Shown: positions 22,702-29,980 of the stretch, piece after piece
How positions within the stretch are numbered: position 1 is the first letter of the stretch
Layout of the letters: each line of letters opens with the position of its first letter
Assembly: GCF_002155685.1 (NCBI RefSeq)
Contig: NZ_MUYK01000019.1
Coordinates: 1-40,018, forward strand
Reading direction: 5' to 3'
Origin: Erythrobacter colymbi
GTDB lineage: Bacteria > Pseudomonadota > Alphaproteobacteria > Sphingomonadales > Sphingomonadaceae
Length of the DNA stretch: 40,018 bases
Translations under genes and position numbers: made by a program
Notes under the pieces: model-generated
The model's database searches: none
What the model saw: only the letters and a program-made list of their open reading frames with translations
What the model was told of the DNA's origin: nothing

Positions 22702-23853
22702 ATGGAGAACTCGTCGTCATATTACTGCCCCAAGACTTCTGTCATTGTCAGCGTTGAGCTCAGCAAGCGCAACTGGCTTGTTGCTTCGCTCTCGCCAGGA
22801 GCGGCGAAGCCTTCGCTACGGACAATTCCTGCCGGGAACAGCGCGGAACTGATCAGTCACCTTCGCAATCTTGAGTGCAAGGCCGCTGATCGTATCGGTG
22901 AACCTGCCGCCATTCGCCTGTGCTTCGAGATTGGATATGATGGCTTCTGGCTCGCAAGGCTACTGCGGTCGAACGACATCGATACATATGTGCTGGATCC
23001 CGCCAGCTTCCTCGTGTCGCGGCGAGGCAGGCGCGCAAAAACCGACCGCATCGACGCCGAAGCCATGATCGGGATCCTCAAAGCCTATCTCGCTGGCGAC
23101 AAAAGCGTGTGCCGTGTCGTGGACGTGCCCTCCCCCGAAGAAGAGGACGCACGCAGAGTAATGCGGGAGCGCGGCGATCTCGTGCACGAGCGCACCCGAA
23201 TTATCTCTCGGATCAGGGGGCTACTTGCATTACAGGGCATACGAACTGTCAAGGCCATCAAGGGTGGTGACTGGTCAAAACAGCTCGACGACACGCGCAC
23301 CGGCGATGGGCGGCCTTTGCCACCAAACCTTCGTCGACAAATTGAGCGCTGTTTCGAACGGCTCGCGTTGCTCAACGATCAGATCAAGGACATCGAGCGG
23401 GACCGCGCTGAAGTTGTGCTCCATGAGGAGTCTACCTTCCCATGCCGAGAGAAAGCGGTTCGCCTTGAGCAGCTGAAGGGCATTGGTCCGAACAGCGCGG
23501 CAATGTTGGTTGCAGAGGTTTTTTGCCGAAAGTTCGAAAGCCGACGACACGTCGCGGCCTTCCTTGGGTTAGCTCCGGCGCCCTTCGCCAGCGGCGACGT
23601 GTCACGTGATCAGGGCATCAGCAAAGCCGGTAACCGAAGCACACGTGTGCAGATGGTGGAACTTGCCTGGTGTTGGTTGAAATATCAGCCAAGTAGCGAA
23701 CTGACCGTATGGTATCGCAACCGGTTCAAAGGCAACGGCGCTCGCGCGGCAAAGGTGGGGATCGTTGCGCTCGCCCGAAAATTGTTAATCGCGCTTTGGC
23801 GCTTTGTGGAGACCGGTCTGGTCCCTCAAGGTGCCGAGCTCCGCGCCGCCTGA
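22702..23853 (+). CDS. IS110-family DEDD transposase
   Basis: This RNA-guided recombinase of 383 residues has a RuvC-like N-terminal domain: SVELSKRNWLVASL, the Glu in CFEIGYDGFWLARL, and KTDRIDAEAM. The first position, normally Asp in IS110 proteins, appears to be Glu here (SVELSK). The C-terminal Tnp20 domain shows LKGIGPNSAAMLVAEVF, AAFLGLAPAPFASG and SRDQGISKAGNRSTRVQMVE, including the region of the catalytic Ser. Length and domain order are complete. ACGGAGAA lies 7 bases before the ATG. Confidence 0.9.
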   Translation: MENSSSYYCPKTSVIVSVELSKRNWLVASLSPGAAKPSLRTIPAGNSAELISHLRNLECKAADRIGEPAAIRLCFEIGYDGFWLARLLRSNDIDTYVLDPASFLVSRRGRRAKTDRIDAEAMIGILKAYLAGDKSVCRVVDVPSPEEEDARRVMRERGDLVHERTRIISRIRGLLALQGIRTVKAIKGGDWSKQLDDTRTGDGRPLPPNLRRQIERCFERLALLNDQIKDIERDRAEVVLHEESTFPCREKAVRLEQLKGIGPNSAAMLVAEVFCRKFESRRHVAAFLGLAPAPFASGDVSRDQGISKAGNRSTRVQMVELAWCWLKYQPSSELTVWYRNRFKGNGARAAKVGIVALARKLLIALWRFVETGLVPQGAELRAA

Positions 23854-24106
23854 TGCTTATGTTGCAACAGGCTCGATAAAGCGACGCGGATTGGTGTGAT
23901 GTGTGACCGGGAAAGTTGATGGCGCCTGAAAACGCCCAGTAGTAGTTTGGTCCGCATCCGCCTTTGCTCGATCCGGGGATGTGAATACGGATTATGGTGC
24001 GCGGGCACGGCCGCGACCGGATACAAGTCTATGCACGGATAGTGCATCAGCTGACCTCGGAACGAATGAAGCCAATCCCTGAGCATTGCGTGTGCCCCCC
24101 ACCGCG
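23854..24106 (+). ncRNA. Candidate seek/bridge RNA region of the IS110 element
   Basis: About 250 noncoding bases follow the transposase stop and belong to the element. Stems are visible, for example GGCG/CGCC near 23920-23937 and ATGCAC (24031-24036) with GTGCAT (24042-24047). In IS110/IS1111 elements the noncoding flank encodes the guide RNA that pairs with target and donor; a 3' location fits the IS1111-type arrangement. The RNA limits and guide loops were not determined. Confidence 0.4.
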
Positions 24107-24433
24107 TCAACAGAAGGAACCGTTCAATGCGAACTTGACAAGCCCCGGATCATACAAATCGACTTTCATCAGCACCTTGATGCCATCGACATCCATGCTT
24201 GCAAAGTCTCGCTCGGGCGAATCCGGGGCGAAGGTGCAATGGCGCAGAGCGGCCATCAACCGAGCCTGAACCATCATGCTTTGTGCCACCGTGTCGCCGC
24301 CGAATTCTGCAAGCAACCCGGAGGTCATGACGATGCGGGCCGTTCGGTCACGGCCCTGGCGCGCGGCATCATTGAGCAGCGCAATGCGCTCGGTGCGTTG
24401 CCGCGCGCAAGTGAGGTCAGATGTGTCATGCAT
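24107..24433 (-). pseudogene. DUF3768 N-terminal part, truncated by IS110 element
   Basis: This 108-residue frame opens MHDTSDLTCARQRTERIALL, then NDAARQGRDRTARIVMTSGL and DFASMDVDGIKVLMKVDLYD, the start and middle of DUF3768, a family common on alphaproteobacterial plasmids and without known function. The last six residues (LNGSFC) come from the insertion sequence. The final 25 to 30 residues of the family are missing. The ribosome site GGAGG is good but lies in a stem with CCTCC (24435-24447). Confidence 0.75.
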
Positions 24434-24434
24434 T

Positions 24435-24447
24435 GGAGGTCTCCTCC
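24435..24447 (-). promoter_or_regulatory. Stem masking the DUF3768 ribosome-binding site
   Basis: On the minus strand GGAGG-AGA-CCTCC is a 5-bp GC stem in which the ribosome site itself is paired, ending two bases before the ATG. Confidence 0.45.
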
Positions 24448-24492
24448 TGATCCAAGAGACGACGAGCGGACAACCGGACGGCCTCGCGGGAC

Positions 24493-26166
24493 TCAGCCCG
24501 CAGGTTGAAAAGCGGAAAGCTGAACATCGATCGCGGTCCCGGCAGCAACGGTAATGGCAACCTGCCGGTCCTTGGGAATGACCCAGAGGATGCCGGCAAG
24601 CGTGTCGCGGATACGCGCCGCAATGGCCTCGTCCTCGCCGAGCAGCACCCGGGCCGCGAGCTCGCGCGCATCGCGCAGGAAGTGCTCGTGCTGGGTGTCC
24701 CAGGAGTCGGCCTCGCTGTCGTCGTTCGCGCAGAAACAGACGTTCTCGATCAGATCGACCAGCGTTTCAGGCGTCAGCGCCGGACCCGGAACATAGGCAA
24801 TGCGGATCTGGTCGATGCCGCTGTACCAACCATCCTCGCCGAGGACGAAGGCGACATCTGCCGAGATCCGTTCCTCGCGCTGCGTTACGCTGGCGCGGTG
24901 GAAGACGCAGAACCTCAGCTCGATCGTCTCGGCACGAACATGGTCATCGAGCGGGGGGAAGCTGCCGTTTTCGGCGATGACGTGGTCGCGCTCTCCGGCT
25001 GCAACATAGAAGCGCACGTTGCCGAGCTGATGCAGCGCGTCATACCAGCCATAGCCAGCGTATGCGGGATGGTTCTCGACGAGGTGCGGGCGCAAGGGGT
25101 GGTCGCGCAGCGCGCGCTCCAGTCCCTGGGCAATATCGGGCTCAAGATCCGCGACAAGGATCGTGTCCGCACCTGCTGCGATTTCCTCATACTCGACATT
25201 GACGTTGTCGCTCTCCGCAATGGCAGCATGCCAGCGGGGCAGGCAGGGGTCGGCCTCCGGCAGGGCAACCCCAAGATCGCGCGCTTCCTTCCAGTTCTCG
25301 AAGGAAAGCCGGTGCTGGCCTCTGTGCGCCAGCGCGGCATAGATCGTGCGCCTGCACGCTGCCTGCAGCGCCGCAAACGCGGCATTCTCGACGAATTCCT
25401 TGCGCGCCGGGAGCACAAGGGCAAGGCCCGGGGTGGCCCCGATATCGAGCCGGGCATGGTATGTTTTGCCGCCAAGGCTCTCCGAGACGCTGGCAAGCTT
25501 GCGGGTGAGCACCATCCCATAGAAATTCGTGGTGGGGTCCTGGTGGTATTCGCGCCCTTCGAACACGCCGATCTGGCTGCCGTTCCACTCGGCGATGTAG
25601 ATTGCTTTGGCGAGAAAGTCCTCGCGTGGCATTTCCGTGCCATTGAAGAACACCGGCAGCGGGTAGAACTTCGCGACCTCGCGCAGAATCCGCTCGGTGG
25701 TCTGCTCGCTCACGCCGGGCATCAGGAAGCTGATTGTCGTCCCGACGGGGCGAGCAAGGGGCTGCACGGCAATGTCCTGCGCACCGGTCCAGCCATCCGC
25801 TGGGACATGGACCGACCATCCGATGTCGGCATCGGTATGACGCGAGCTGATCCGGGTTTCCTTGCCCGCCAGGCTGAAGACACCCATGCCTGCCGGGTCT
25901 TCGGCCTCATGGATGTGCTGGCTCCAGCCCGAATCCCCCAGCGCAATCATGGTCTGCGGATGGGCGACTCCGGTTCCATCATCGACAAGGGTCAGGCGCG
26001 CTGCGTCCTGATCCGCGCAGCAGGCGATATCGATCCGGGAAGCGCCCGCGCGGCGACTGTTCTGGAGGAGCTCGCCGAGGATATCGCCGATGGTGCCATT
26101 GAAGAGGCGCGTGACTTTGGTGATCGTCTTCGGGCTGACGCTGGGTCGAATAACTGTCGGGTTCAT
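24493..26166 (-). CDS. GHKL (Hsp90-like) ATPase
   Basis: This 557-residue protein has an N-terminal ATP-binding domain of the Hsp90/MutL/gyrase type: GDILGELLQNSRRAGASRI (Glu32, Asn36), VDDGTGV (61-67) and GMGVFSLAGKE (93-103). A second domain with TTISFLMPGVSEQT and AKFYPLPVFFNGTEMPREDF resembles the S5-like fold that follows in this superfamily. The rest is unrecognised. It is related in style to ATPases in Hsp90-like plasmid and defence proteins, but no partner endonuclease domain is fused. AAGGA precedes the ATG. A DUF7007-like gene lies just upstream in the same direction and may work with it. Confidence 0.82.
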   Translation of the reverse strand: MNPTVIRPSVSPKTITKVTRLFNGTIGDILGELLQNSRRAGASRIDIACCADQDAARLTLVDDGTGVAHPQTMIALGDSGWSQHIHEAEDPAGMGVFSLAGKETRISSRHTDADIGWSVHVPADGWTGAQDIAVQPLARPVGTTISFLMPGVSEQTTERILREVAKFYPLPVFFNGTEMPREDFLAKAIYIAEWNGSQIGVFEGREYHQDPTTNFYGMVLTRKLASVSESLGGKTYHARLDIGATPGLALVLPARKEFVENAAFAALQAACRRTIYAALAHRGQHRLSFENWKEARDLGVALPEADPCLPRWHAAIAESDNVNVEYEEIAAGADTILVADLEPDIAQGLERALRDHPLRPHLVENHPAYAGYGWYDALHQLGNVRFYVAAGERDHVIAENGSFPPLDDHVRAETIELRFCVFHRASVTQREERISADVAFVLGEDGWYSGIDQIRIAYVPGPALTPETLVDLIENVCFCANDDSEADSWDTQHEHFLRDARELAARVLLGEDEAIAARIRDTLAGILWVIPKDRQVAITVAAGTAIDVQLSAFQPAG

Positions 26167-26195
26167 GACAAGGGGTCCTTCATCGCACTGTTTCG

Positions 26196-26217
26196 CCCTT
26201 CCCCTCCCCCTTCCCTT
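26196..26217 (-). repeat. Purine-tract leader motif, copy 4
   Basis: On the minus strand GAAGGGAAGGGGGAGGGGAA lies about 30 bases upstream of the GHKL ATPase start. Confidence 0.5.
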
Positions 26218-26268
26218 CAGAACAGCGGATTGATGCCTGGCCGGAGCCCGGCTGCCTTGGCCTGCTCT

Positions 26269-26903
26269 TCAGCCAACGCGCTTGGGTCGCAGGGCTTCAG
26301 GAATCGGGATGATGTCGTGCGCCGTATCACGCAGCGCCTTAACCTCGCCGCGCGCGGCGTAGAGGTCCTTGGCGATGAGCGCGCAGACCTCGGCCTCGCC
26401 ATAGGTTGGGCGGCCAAGGTGATCGACGCGCTCGACTTGCCGGGCAATCACGCCGACTTTGCCGTCCGGCACCCACTCGGCCCAATCGCCCCAGGCGCTG
26501 GTCACGCAGAATTCGCCGATCGCGGCCATATAGGCCTTGCGCGTCCGCAGGATCGCAGAGGAATTCTCCTCTATGGCCTCGCCGGTGAAGGCGCTGAAGC
26601 GGTCCGGGTGCCAACATCGGGTAGTATCGCGGGCAAGCTGCAGCAAGCCCGCAGAGCAGGAGCCCTGCCCTTCAAGCTCGCTGGTGAAGGCAAGGATCGG
26701 GAGCCCCCAATCGCAATCTTCTTCGTAGGCCCCGCCTTCGATCCGTAGCGCCGCTGGCATGGCGGCCTGTCTCTGATCGGACAGAATGATACCGCCGTGG
26801 CTGGCGGTCATAACTGACCATATGCCGGGGGCCAGCTGATCGGCCTGCTGGACGGCGCCCCAGATGGAAGTGGAGGGACGCGGTGATGGGGCAAAACTGG
26901 CAT
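26269..26903 (-). pseudogene. DUF7007-like protein, apparent 5' frameshift
   Basis: The long frame ends at 26269 and contains SVMTASHGGIILSDQRQAAM, AYEEDCDWGLPILAF and SAWGDWAEWVPDGKVGVIAR, which I associate with the DUF7007 group of plasmid proteins. Typical family sequence continues upstream in the same frame (SIWGAVQQADQLAPGIW), but there is no ATG, GTG or TTG there. The only good start, ATG at 26903 with AGGAGAG 6 bases away, is one frame off. A single lost base right after that ATG (ATG-GCC to ATGCC) would explain this. The nearest in-frame ATG is at 26811, without a ribosome site. It is either a broken gene or a sequence error. Confidence 0.6.
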
Positions 26904-26933
26904 GAGCGAACTCTCCTGTTGCAGGTTCGCTCA
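26903..26933 (-). promoter_or_regulatory. Hairpin enclosing the ribosome-binding site of the DUF7007-like gene
   Basis: TGAGCGAAC (26903-26911) and GTTCGCTCA (26925-26933) form a perfect 9-bp stem. On the minus strand the 13-base loop holds AGGAGA, and the 3' arm ends on the A of the ATG. Confidence 0.6.
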
Positions 26934-26951
26934 GACCCTCCCCCTCTTCTT
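26934..26951 (-). repeat. Purine-tract leader motif, copy 5
   Basis: On the minus strand AAGAAGAGGGGGAGGGTC starts at the stop codon of the preceding gene and leads straight into the ribosome-site hairpin. Confidence 0.5.
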
Positions 26952-28237
26952 CAGCTCAGGATCCCGAGAGCGGTCCGGGCAACGATCTCGGGCGTGACGT
27001 CTCCAAGAGCGAGGGCCGCCACCGGTCCAAGCTGCGAAAGACGAGTCCGCTCGATTGCCCTGAGGGCGAGATAATCCTCGTCGGACGACTGGAGGATTTG
27101 CAGCGCAAAGCGGCACTCCTGCCCGGTGTTGTCGTCGAGAAGGGCGATCAGGAAATCCGGCCTTACGGAGACGTCCGCAAATGGCAGATCGAAGAGGATC
27201 TTCTTCACCGCCATCCGGATGTCCCGGCGTCGCAGGATATACTGCGCGTCTTGGAGCGCCCGCAGAACGTCTCGGTCGTGGTCTCGCTCTGTCGGCACGA
27301 ACTGGTTGCCGCTCAAGACAGGCTGAGCGTAGGCGCGCAGCGCGACATAGCCCTCCTTCCTGCTGTGCTCGCCGACGACGGCGAGCACAAGGAACGGCGG
27401 CTCAACTTCGGCGCGGATGATCCCGGTGTGCTGGATGCGGTTCCGGACCGAGATCGTGCCGAGACCGGTGACGATCTCGGTGGAAGTGACCGCATTGGCC
27501 TCGAGCAGAAGAAACGCCTGGGGCGCGAATTCATGAGGCCATCTCTCGGCCGCAGCGCGCAGCCGGGCGTGAACCCGCCGCTTTTCGTAATCGATGGCGT
27601 TCGTGTAGAGATGGGCCGAGAGCGGAACCCCGGGCGCAATCTCGAGACCTTGCGCAGCCCGGCGCAGGAAACGCATCTCCTGGCTGATCGAGCCCTCCCG
27701 TGGCCCTGCTGGCGGAAGCTCGCGCAGCACGTTGGAACCCGCCCGCTCGAGCAGCAGCCACAGCAGTTTGCCGAGGCGCGGGATTGCAACACCACGCGAC
27801 CGGTCGTCTGGCTCACTGTGGTCCGGTTTCTGGGCGAGTTTCTCCGGCGCCTTCTGGTGCGCGTTGAACAGGCCATCTGGAACATCGAGCGCGTAGAGCG
27901 AATCCCTTGCTGTCTCGCGGATGCGCGGCGGTGCCTGGGGCAGGAAAAATGGACACGCCGGCGCATGCATCGGCCTCGAAGTCAGCCGCCGCAGGTAATA
28001 GGTTTCCTGAAAGCTCAGGTAGGCCGGGCTCAGCAGCGGCGGCGCGGTGACCTCGCCCAGACAATCGCAGGCGAGCCATTTGTGATTCTCGCGCGCTGTC
28101 ACGACGAGAGAGACGCAGGCCCGGTGATCGGCCTCGTTGCCATGGCCCGTGTACCAGCGGACCAAGGCTGCTCGCAGACCGTCGCCAATGGCGACGCGCC
28201 CGGTGCTACCTGTGGTGTCCTTGGCCACCAACCACAT
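26951..28237 (-). CDS. Large plasmid protein, DUF1173-like (tentative)
   Basis: This protein of about 428 residues has a Cys/His-rich N-terminal part (WLACDCLGEVTAPPLLSPAY, then LRRLTSRPMHAPACPFF) that may bind zinc. The C-terminal part, VSVRPDFLIALLDDNTGQEC, then RFALQILQSSDEDYLALRAI, loosely resembles the PD-(D/E)xK nuclease fold seen in DUF1173 proteins. Both links are tentative. The ATG at 28237 is chosen because the longer frame starts at a GTG (28270) inside a perfect palindrome that looks like an operator. No strong ribosome site precedes either. It is divergent from the gene at 28303. Confidence 0.65.
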   Translation of the reverse strand: MWLVAKDTTGSTGRVAIGDGLRAALVRWYTGHGNEADHRACVSLVVTARENHKWLACDCLGEVTAPPLLSPAYLSFQETYYLRRLTSRPMHAPACPFFLPQAPPRIRETARDSLYALDVPDGLFNAHQKAPEKLAQKPDHSEPDDRSRGVAIPRLGKLLWLLLERAGSNVLRELPPAGPREGSISQEMRFLRRAAQGLEIAPGVPLSAHLYTNAIDYEKRRVHARLRAAAERWPHEFAPQAFLLLEANAVTSTEIVTGLGTISVRNRIQHTGIIRAEVEPPFLVLAVVGEHSRKEGYVALRAYAQPVLSGNQFVPTERDHDRDVLRALQDAQYILRRRDIRMAVKKILFDLPFADVSVRPDFLIALLDDNTGQECRFALQILQSSDEDYLALRAIERTRLSQLGPVAALALGDVTPEIVARTALGILS

Positions 28238-28269
28238 GGTCTGACGCTCTTGACCGCCCCTTTTGTTCA

Positions 28270-28290
28270 CTCTATGTTCGTCACATAGAG
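28270..28290. promoter_or_regulatory. Operator candidate in divergent promoter
   Basis: CTCTATGT (28270-28277) and ACATAGAG (28283-28290) form a perfect 8-bp inverted repeat with a 5-base spacer, centred between two divergent genes. It lies 12 bases before the start at 28303. Confidence 0.6.
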
Positions 28291-28302
28291 GAATTTTGTC
28301 TT

Positions 28303-28800
28303 ATGAACAAGGTATTCGATCTCGGCCAATTCGACCTCGATCTGACGCTGCGCGATGCATCGGTTGACCCACTGGTGACGCCTACGCGGCGCTCGCTCGC
28401 CAATGCCTCTATCGGGATAGAAGCGTTCGATGCCTATTATTCGGCGCGCGAACTCTACGAAGCGCTGCAGGGGGTTTTCCAGGGCACACCCGGTGCCAAG
28501 AACAAGCTGACGCAGGTGCTTTCGTGCCAGTGCGATGATTATCAGCGGTGTCTCTACTACACGCTGGCGGGGCGCGGCATCGTCCAGATGCTGGATGATC
28601 TCGAATGGCTGCTCGATCTCCTGCGCCCTCGCTGCGAAATGTCGGGGAAGCTCCTTCGCTCCGGCGAGAGGCCTGCACCGCAGGTCAATCCTTATGTCGC
28701 AAGTGAGCCCGACGGGCCCGTTCCAGCACGCTCGGCCGACTTCGTCGAGGGACCCTCGTGGTATCTCGATCCGTCGCTTGGCGGCCGGATCGAAGACTAG
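28303..28800 (+). CDS. Hypothetical protein, divergent from its neighbours (165 aa)
   Basis: No family recognised. It begins MNKVFDLGQFDLDLTLRDAS and has a helical middle, FDAYYSARELYEALQGVFQG and LTQVLSCQCDDYQRCLYYTL, then a Pro/Gly-rich tail. It is one of the few rightward genes in this part of the window. AGAGG lies 10 bases before the ATG, overlapping the operator palindrome. The Cys residues (CQC, QRC) might bind a ligand, but nothing shows this. Confidence 0.6.
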   Translation: MNKVFDLGQFDLDLTLRDASVDPLVTPTRRSLANASIGIEAFDAYYSARELYEALQGVFQGTPGAKNKLTQVLSCQCDDYQRCLYYTLAGRGIVQMLDDLEWLLDLLRPRCEMSGKLLRSGERPAPQVNPYVASEPDGPVPARSADFVEGPSWYLDPSLGGRIED

Positions 28801-28834
28801 GCAGGCATCAGCTTGCCGGCCTAACAGGCAGAAA

Positions 28835-29329
28835 TCAGGGATCGCGCAGGCCAAGCCGGTCGTCGTCATCTACGAGCGTGATGCGCCCTTCCCAGTGCCA
28901 GAGGACAAGGTTGAGAGCGTCGGCGGGAGCGCCGCGGGCGTAGCTCGGCACGACAATGCCCACATAGCCTTGCGCGATCGCGGCCTCCGCCAGATCTTGC
29001 GTCGGGACCGGTTTGCCTGAGAGCATCCGATCGCGCCACGCCGGGTCGGCGAGCTCAGCCGGTGCGATACCGAAAGGCCGCAATGCAGCCGCATCGCGGC
29101 CATCGAGCAACGATCCGATATCGGCCTGATAAGCGACGAGCGTGGTGGGCTGGAGGGTGCCAACCTGATTGGCCTCGCGCAGCGCGGTCTCAGGGGCGAG
29201 GGAAGTATAGAGCGCGCTGCGCCCGATGCGATTGAACCGTCCGCCAAACCGGGCCGCCCCCTCCCCTGAGAGGGGTTCACGGGACCAGACCGGATTGTGG
29301 GCGCGGTAGAGCAGCCCGGTGAAGTGCAT
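28835..29329 (-). CDS. RES-domain toxin
   Basis: This 164-residue protein is a RES-domain toxin; characterised members degrade or modify NAD+ in the cytoplasm. The conserved features are LYRAHNPVWSREPLSGEGAA near the start (Arg), FGGRFNRIGRSALYTSLAPE and TALREANQ (Glu), followed by a Ser-containing segment GIVVPSYARGAPADALNLVL. Its start is 4 bases after the antitoxin stop, giving a standard antitoxin-first Xre/RES operon. Length is normal. Confidence 0.88.
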   Translation of the reverse strand: MHFTGLLYRAHNPVWSREPLSGEGAARFGGRFNRIGRSALYTSLAPETALREANQVGTLQPTTLVAYQADIGSLLDGRDAAALRPFGIAPAELADPAWRDRMLSGKPVPTQDLAEAAIAQGYVGIVVPSYARGAPADALNLVLWHWEGRITLVDDDDRLGLRDP

Positions 29330-29333
29330 GAGG

Positions 29334-29684
29334 CTAGGCGTGAATGCCGGCGTCGACGGCGTCGATATAGGTCAGAACGTCATCGGCCCGGTTGTTCTGC
29401 ACAAGCTGCATTGCAGTCTGGCCCGAAAAGCCCGGCAGCGGCTCAGAGCGGTACCAGGCATAGGCCAGCAAGGCTGAACCGAACCGCGGTTCGACCTTGT
29501 TGAGCACTTCGACCATCTGCCGAAGGCGGCGCTGGGTACGATCGGAGGCAATCCGGTCCTTGCGCTGGATCGCGTCCTTGCCGAGACCCAGCGAGCGCGC
29601 CAGTTCGTCGCTGGTGGTGCGCAGCGCATCGACGATTTTGCGCGGAGCAAACGCGCCATTGTCCGCATAGTTCTGAATCGCCAT
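29334..29684 (-). CDS. Xre/MbcA/ParS-type antitoxin of the RES pair
   Basis: This 116-residue antitoxin neutralises the RES toxin. The N-terminal half (IVDALRTTSDELARSLGLGK then DAIQRKDRIASDRTQRRLRQ) is the HTH of Xre antitoxins. The C-terminal half, EPRFGSALLAYAWYRSEPLP then GFSGQTAMQLVQNNRADDVL, is the DUF2384 (MbcA/ParS) toxin-binding domain. The ATG at 29684 has GGAG 8 bases upstream and lies downstream of a strong promoter; the ATG at 29729 lies inside that promoter and is therefore rejected. Confidence 0.87.
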   Translation of the reverse strand: MAIQNYADNGAFAPRKIVDALRTTSDELARSLGLGKDAIQRKDRIASDRTQRRLRQMVEVLNKVEPRFGSALLAYAWYRSEPLPGFSGQTAMQLVQNNRADDVLTYIDAVDAGIHA

Positions 29685-29709
29685 TGCAAAGCTCCATGAC
29701 TTCTGACGC

Positions 29710-29738
29710 GATATAGCGTCATTCTGCATGGCTTTCAA
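29710..29738 (-). promoter_or_regulatory. Sigma-70 promoter of the RES/Xre operon
   Basis: On the minus strand TTGAAA (29733-29738) and TATATC (29710-29715) are separated by 17 bases. They lie 26 bases upstream of the chosen antitoxin start. Confidence 0.7.
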
Positions 29739-29765
29739 GCTGCCATAGGGCTGGCGCCGAGTTCG

Positions 29766-29966
29766 TCACAGGACGACAACTTGCAGTTCGATCGCACCGG
29801 GTGGGTTTTCTCCCGTCGGCATGACACAGAAGGGCTGGAGCGTGTTGCCGGTTCTGACCACAGCGTGGCTCTTCCCGGTTTTCGCGCTCATCCGGATGGC
29901 GACGCGCTCGGCATTGGCCCGCCCGCAAAGGACACGGCGGCGCGGATCGAGGCTGGCAGAAGTCAT
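29766..29966 (-). CDS. Small basic protein after DUF6927 (66 aa)
   Basis: This short protein reads MTSASLDPRRRVLCGRANAE, then RVAIRMSAKTGKSHAVVRTG and NTLQPFCVMPTGENPPG. No family recognised. The beta-strand pattern with charged loops suggests a small folded domain. It starts 14 bases after the DUF6927 stop with GAGGG at a workable distance, so it is probably the second gene of that unit. Confidence 0.5.
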   Translation of the reverse strand: MTSASLDPRRRVLCGRANAERVAIRMSAKTGKSHAVVRTGNTLQPFCVMPTGENPPGAIELQVVVL

Positions 29967-29980
29967 GGAAGAGGCCCTCG

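Larger units (their letters stand above)
22644..24125 (+). mobile_element. IS110-family insertion sequence
   Basis: The element holds one DEDD transposase gene with about 60 noncoding bases before it and about 270 after it. It lies between two DUF3768 remnants, which set the limits to within roughly 15 bases on each side. No terminal inverted repeats were found, as expected for IS110. The exact ends need comparison with other copies. Confidence 0.7.

Noticed and set aside
23826..24110. Leftward 94-codon frame downstream of the IS110 transposase.
   Set aside because: It lies in the part of the element expected to encode guide RNA and has no protein features.
29255..29280. Another GGGGAGGGGGC purine tract on the minus strand.
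   Set aside because: It lies within the coding part of the RES toxin (SGEGAARFGG), not in a leader, so it was not counted as a copy of the motif.
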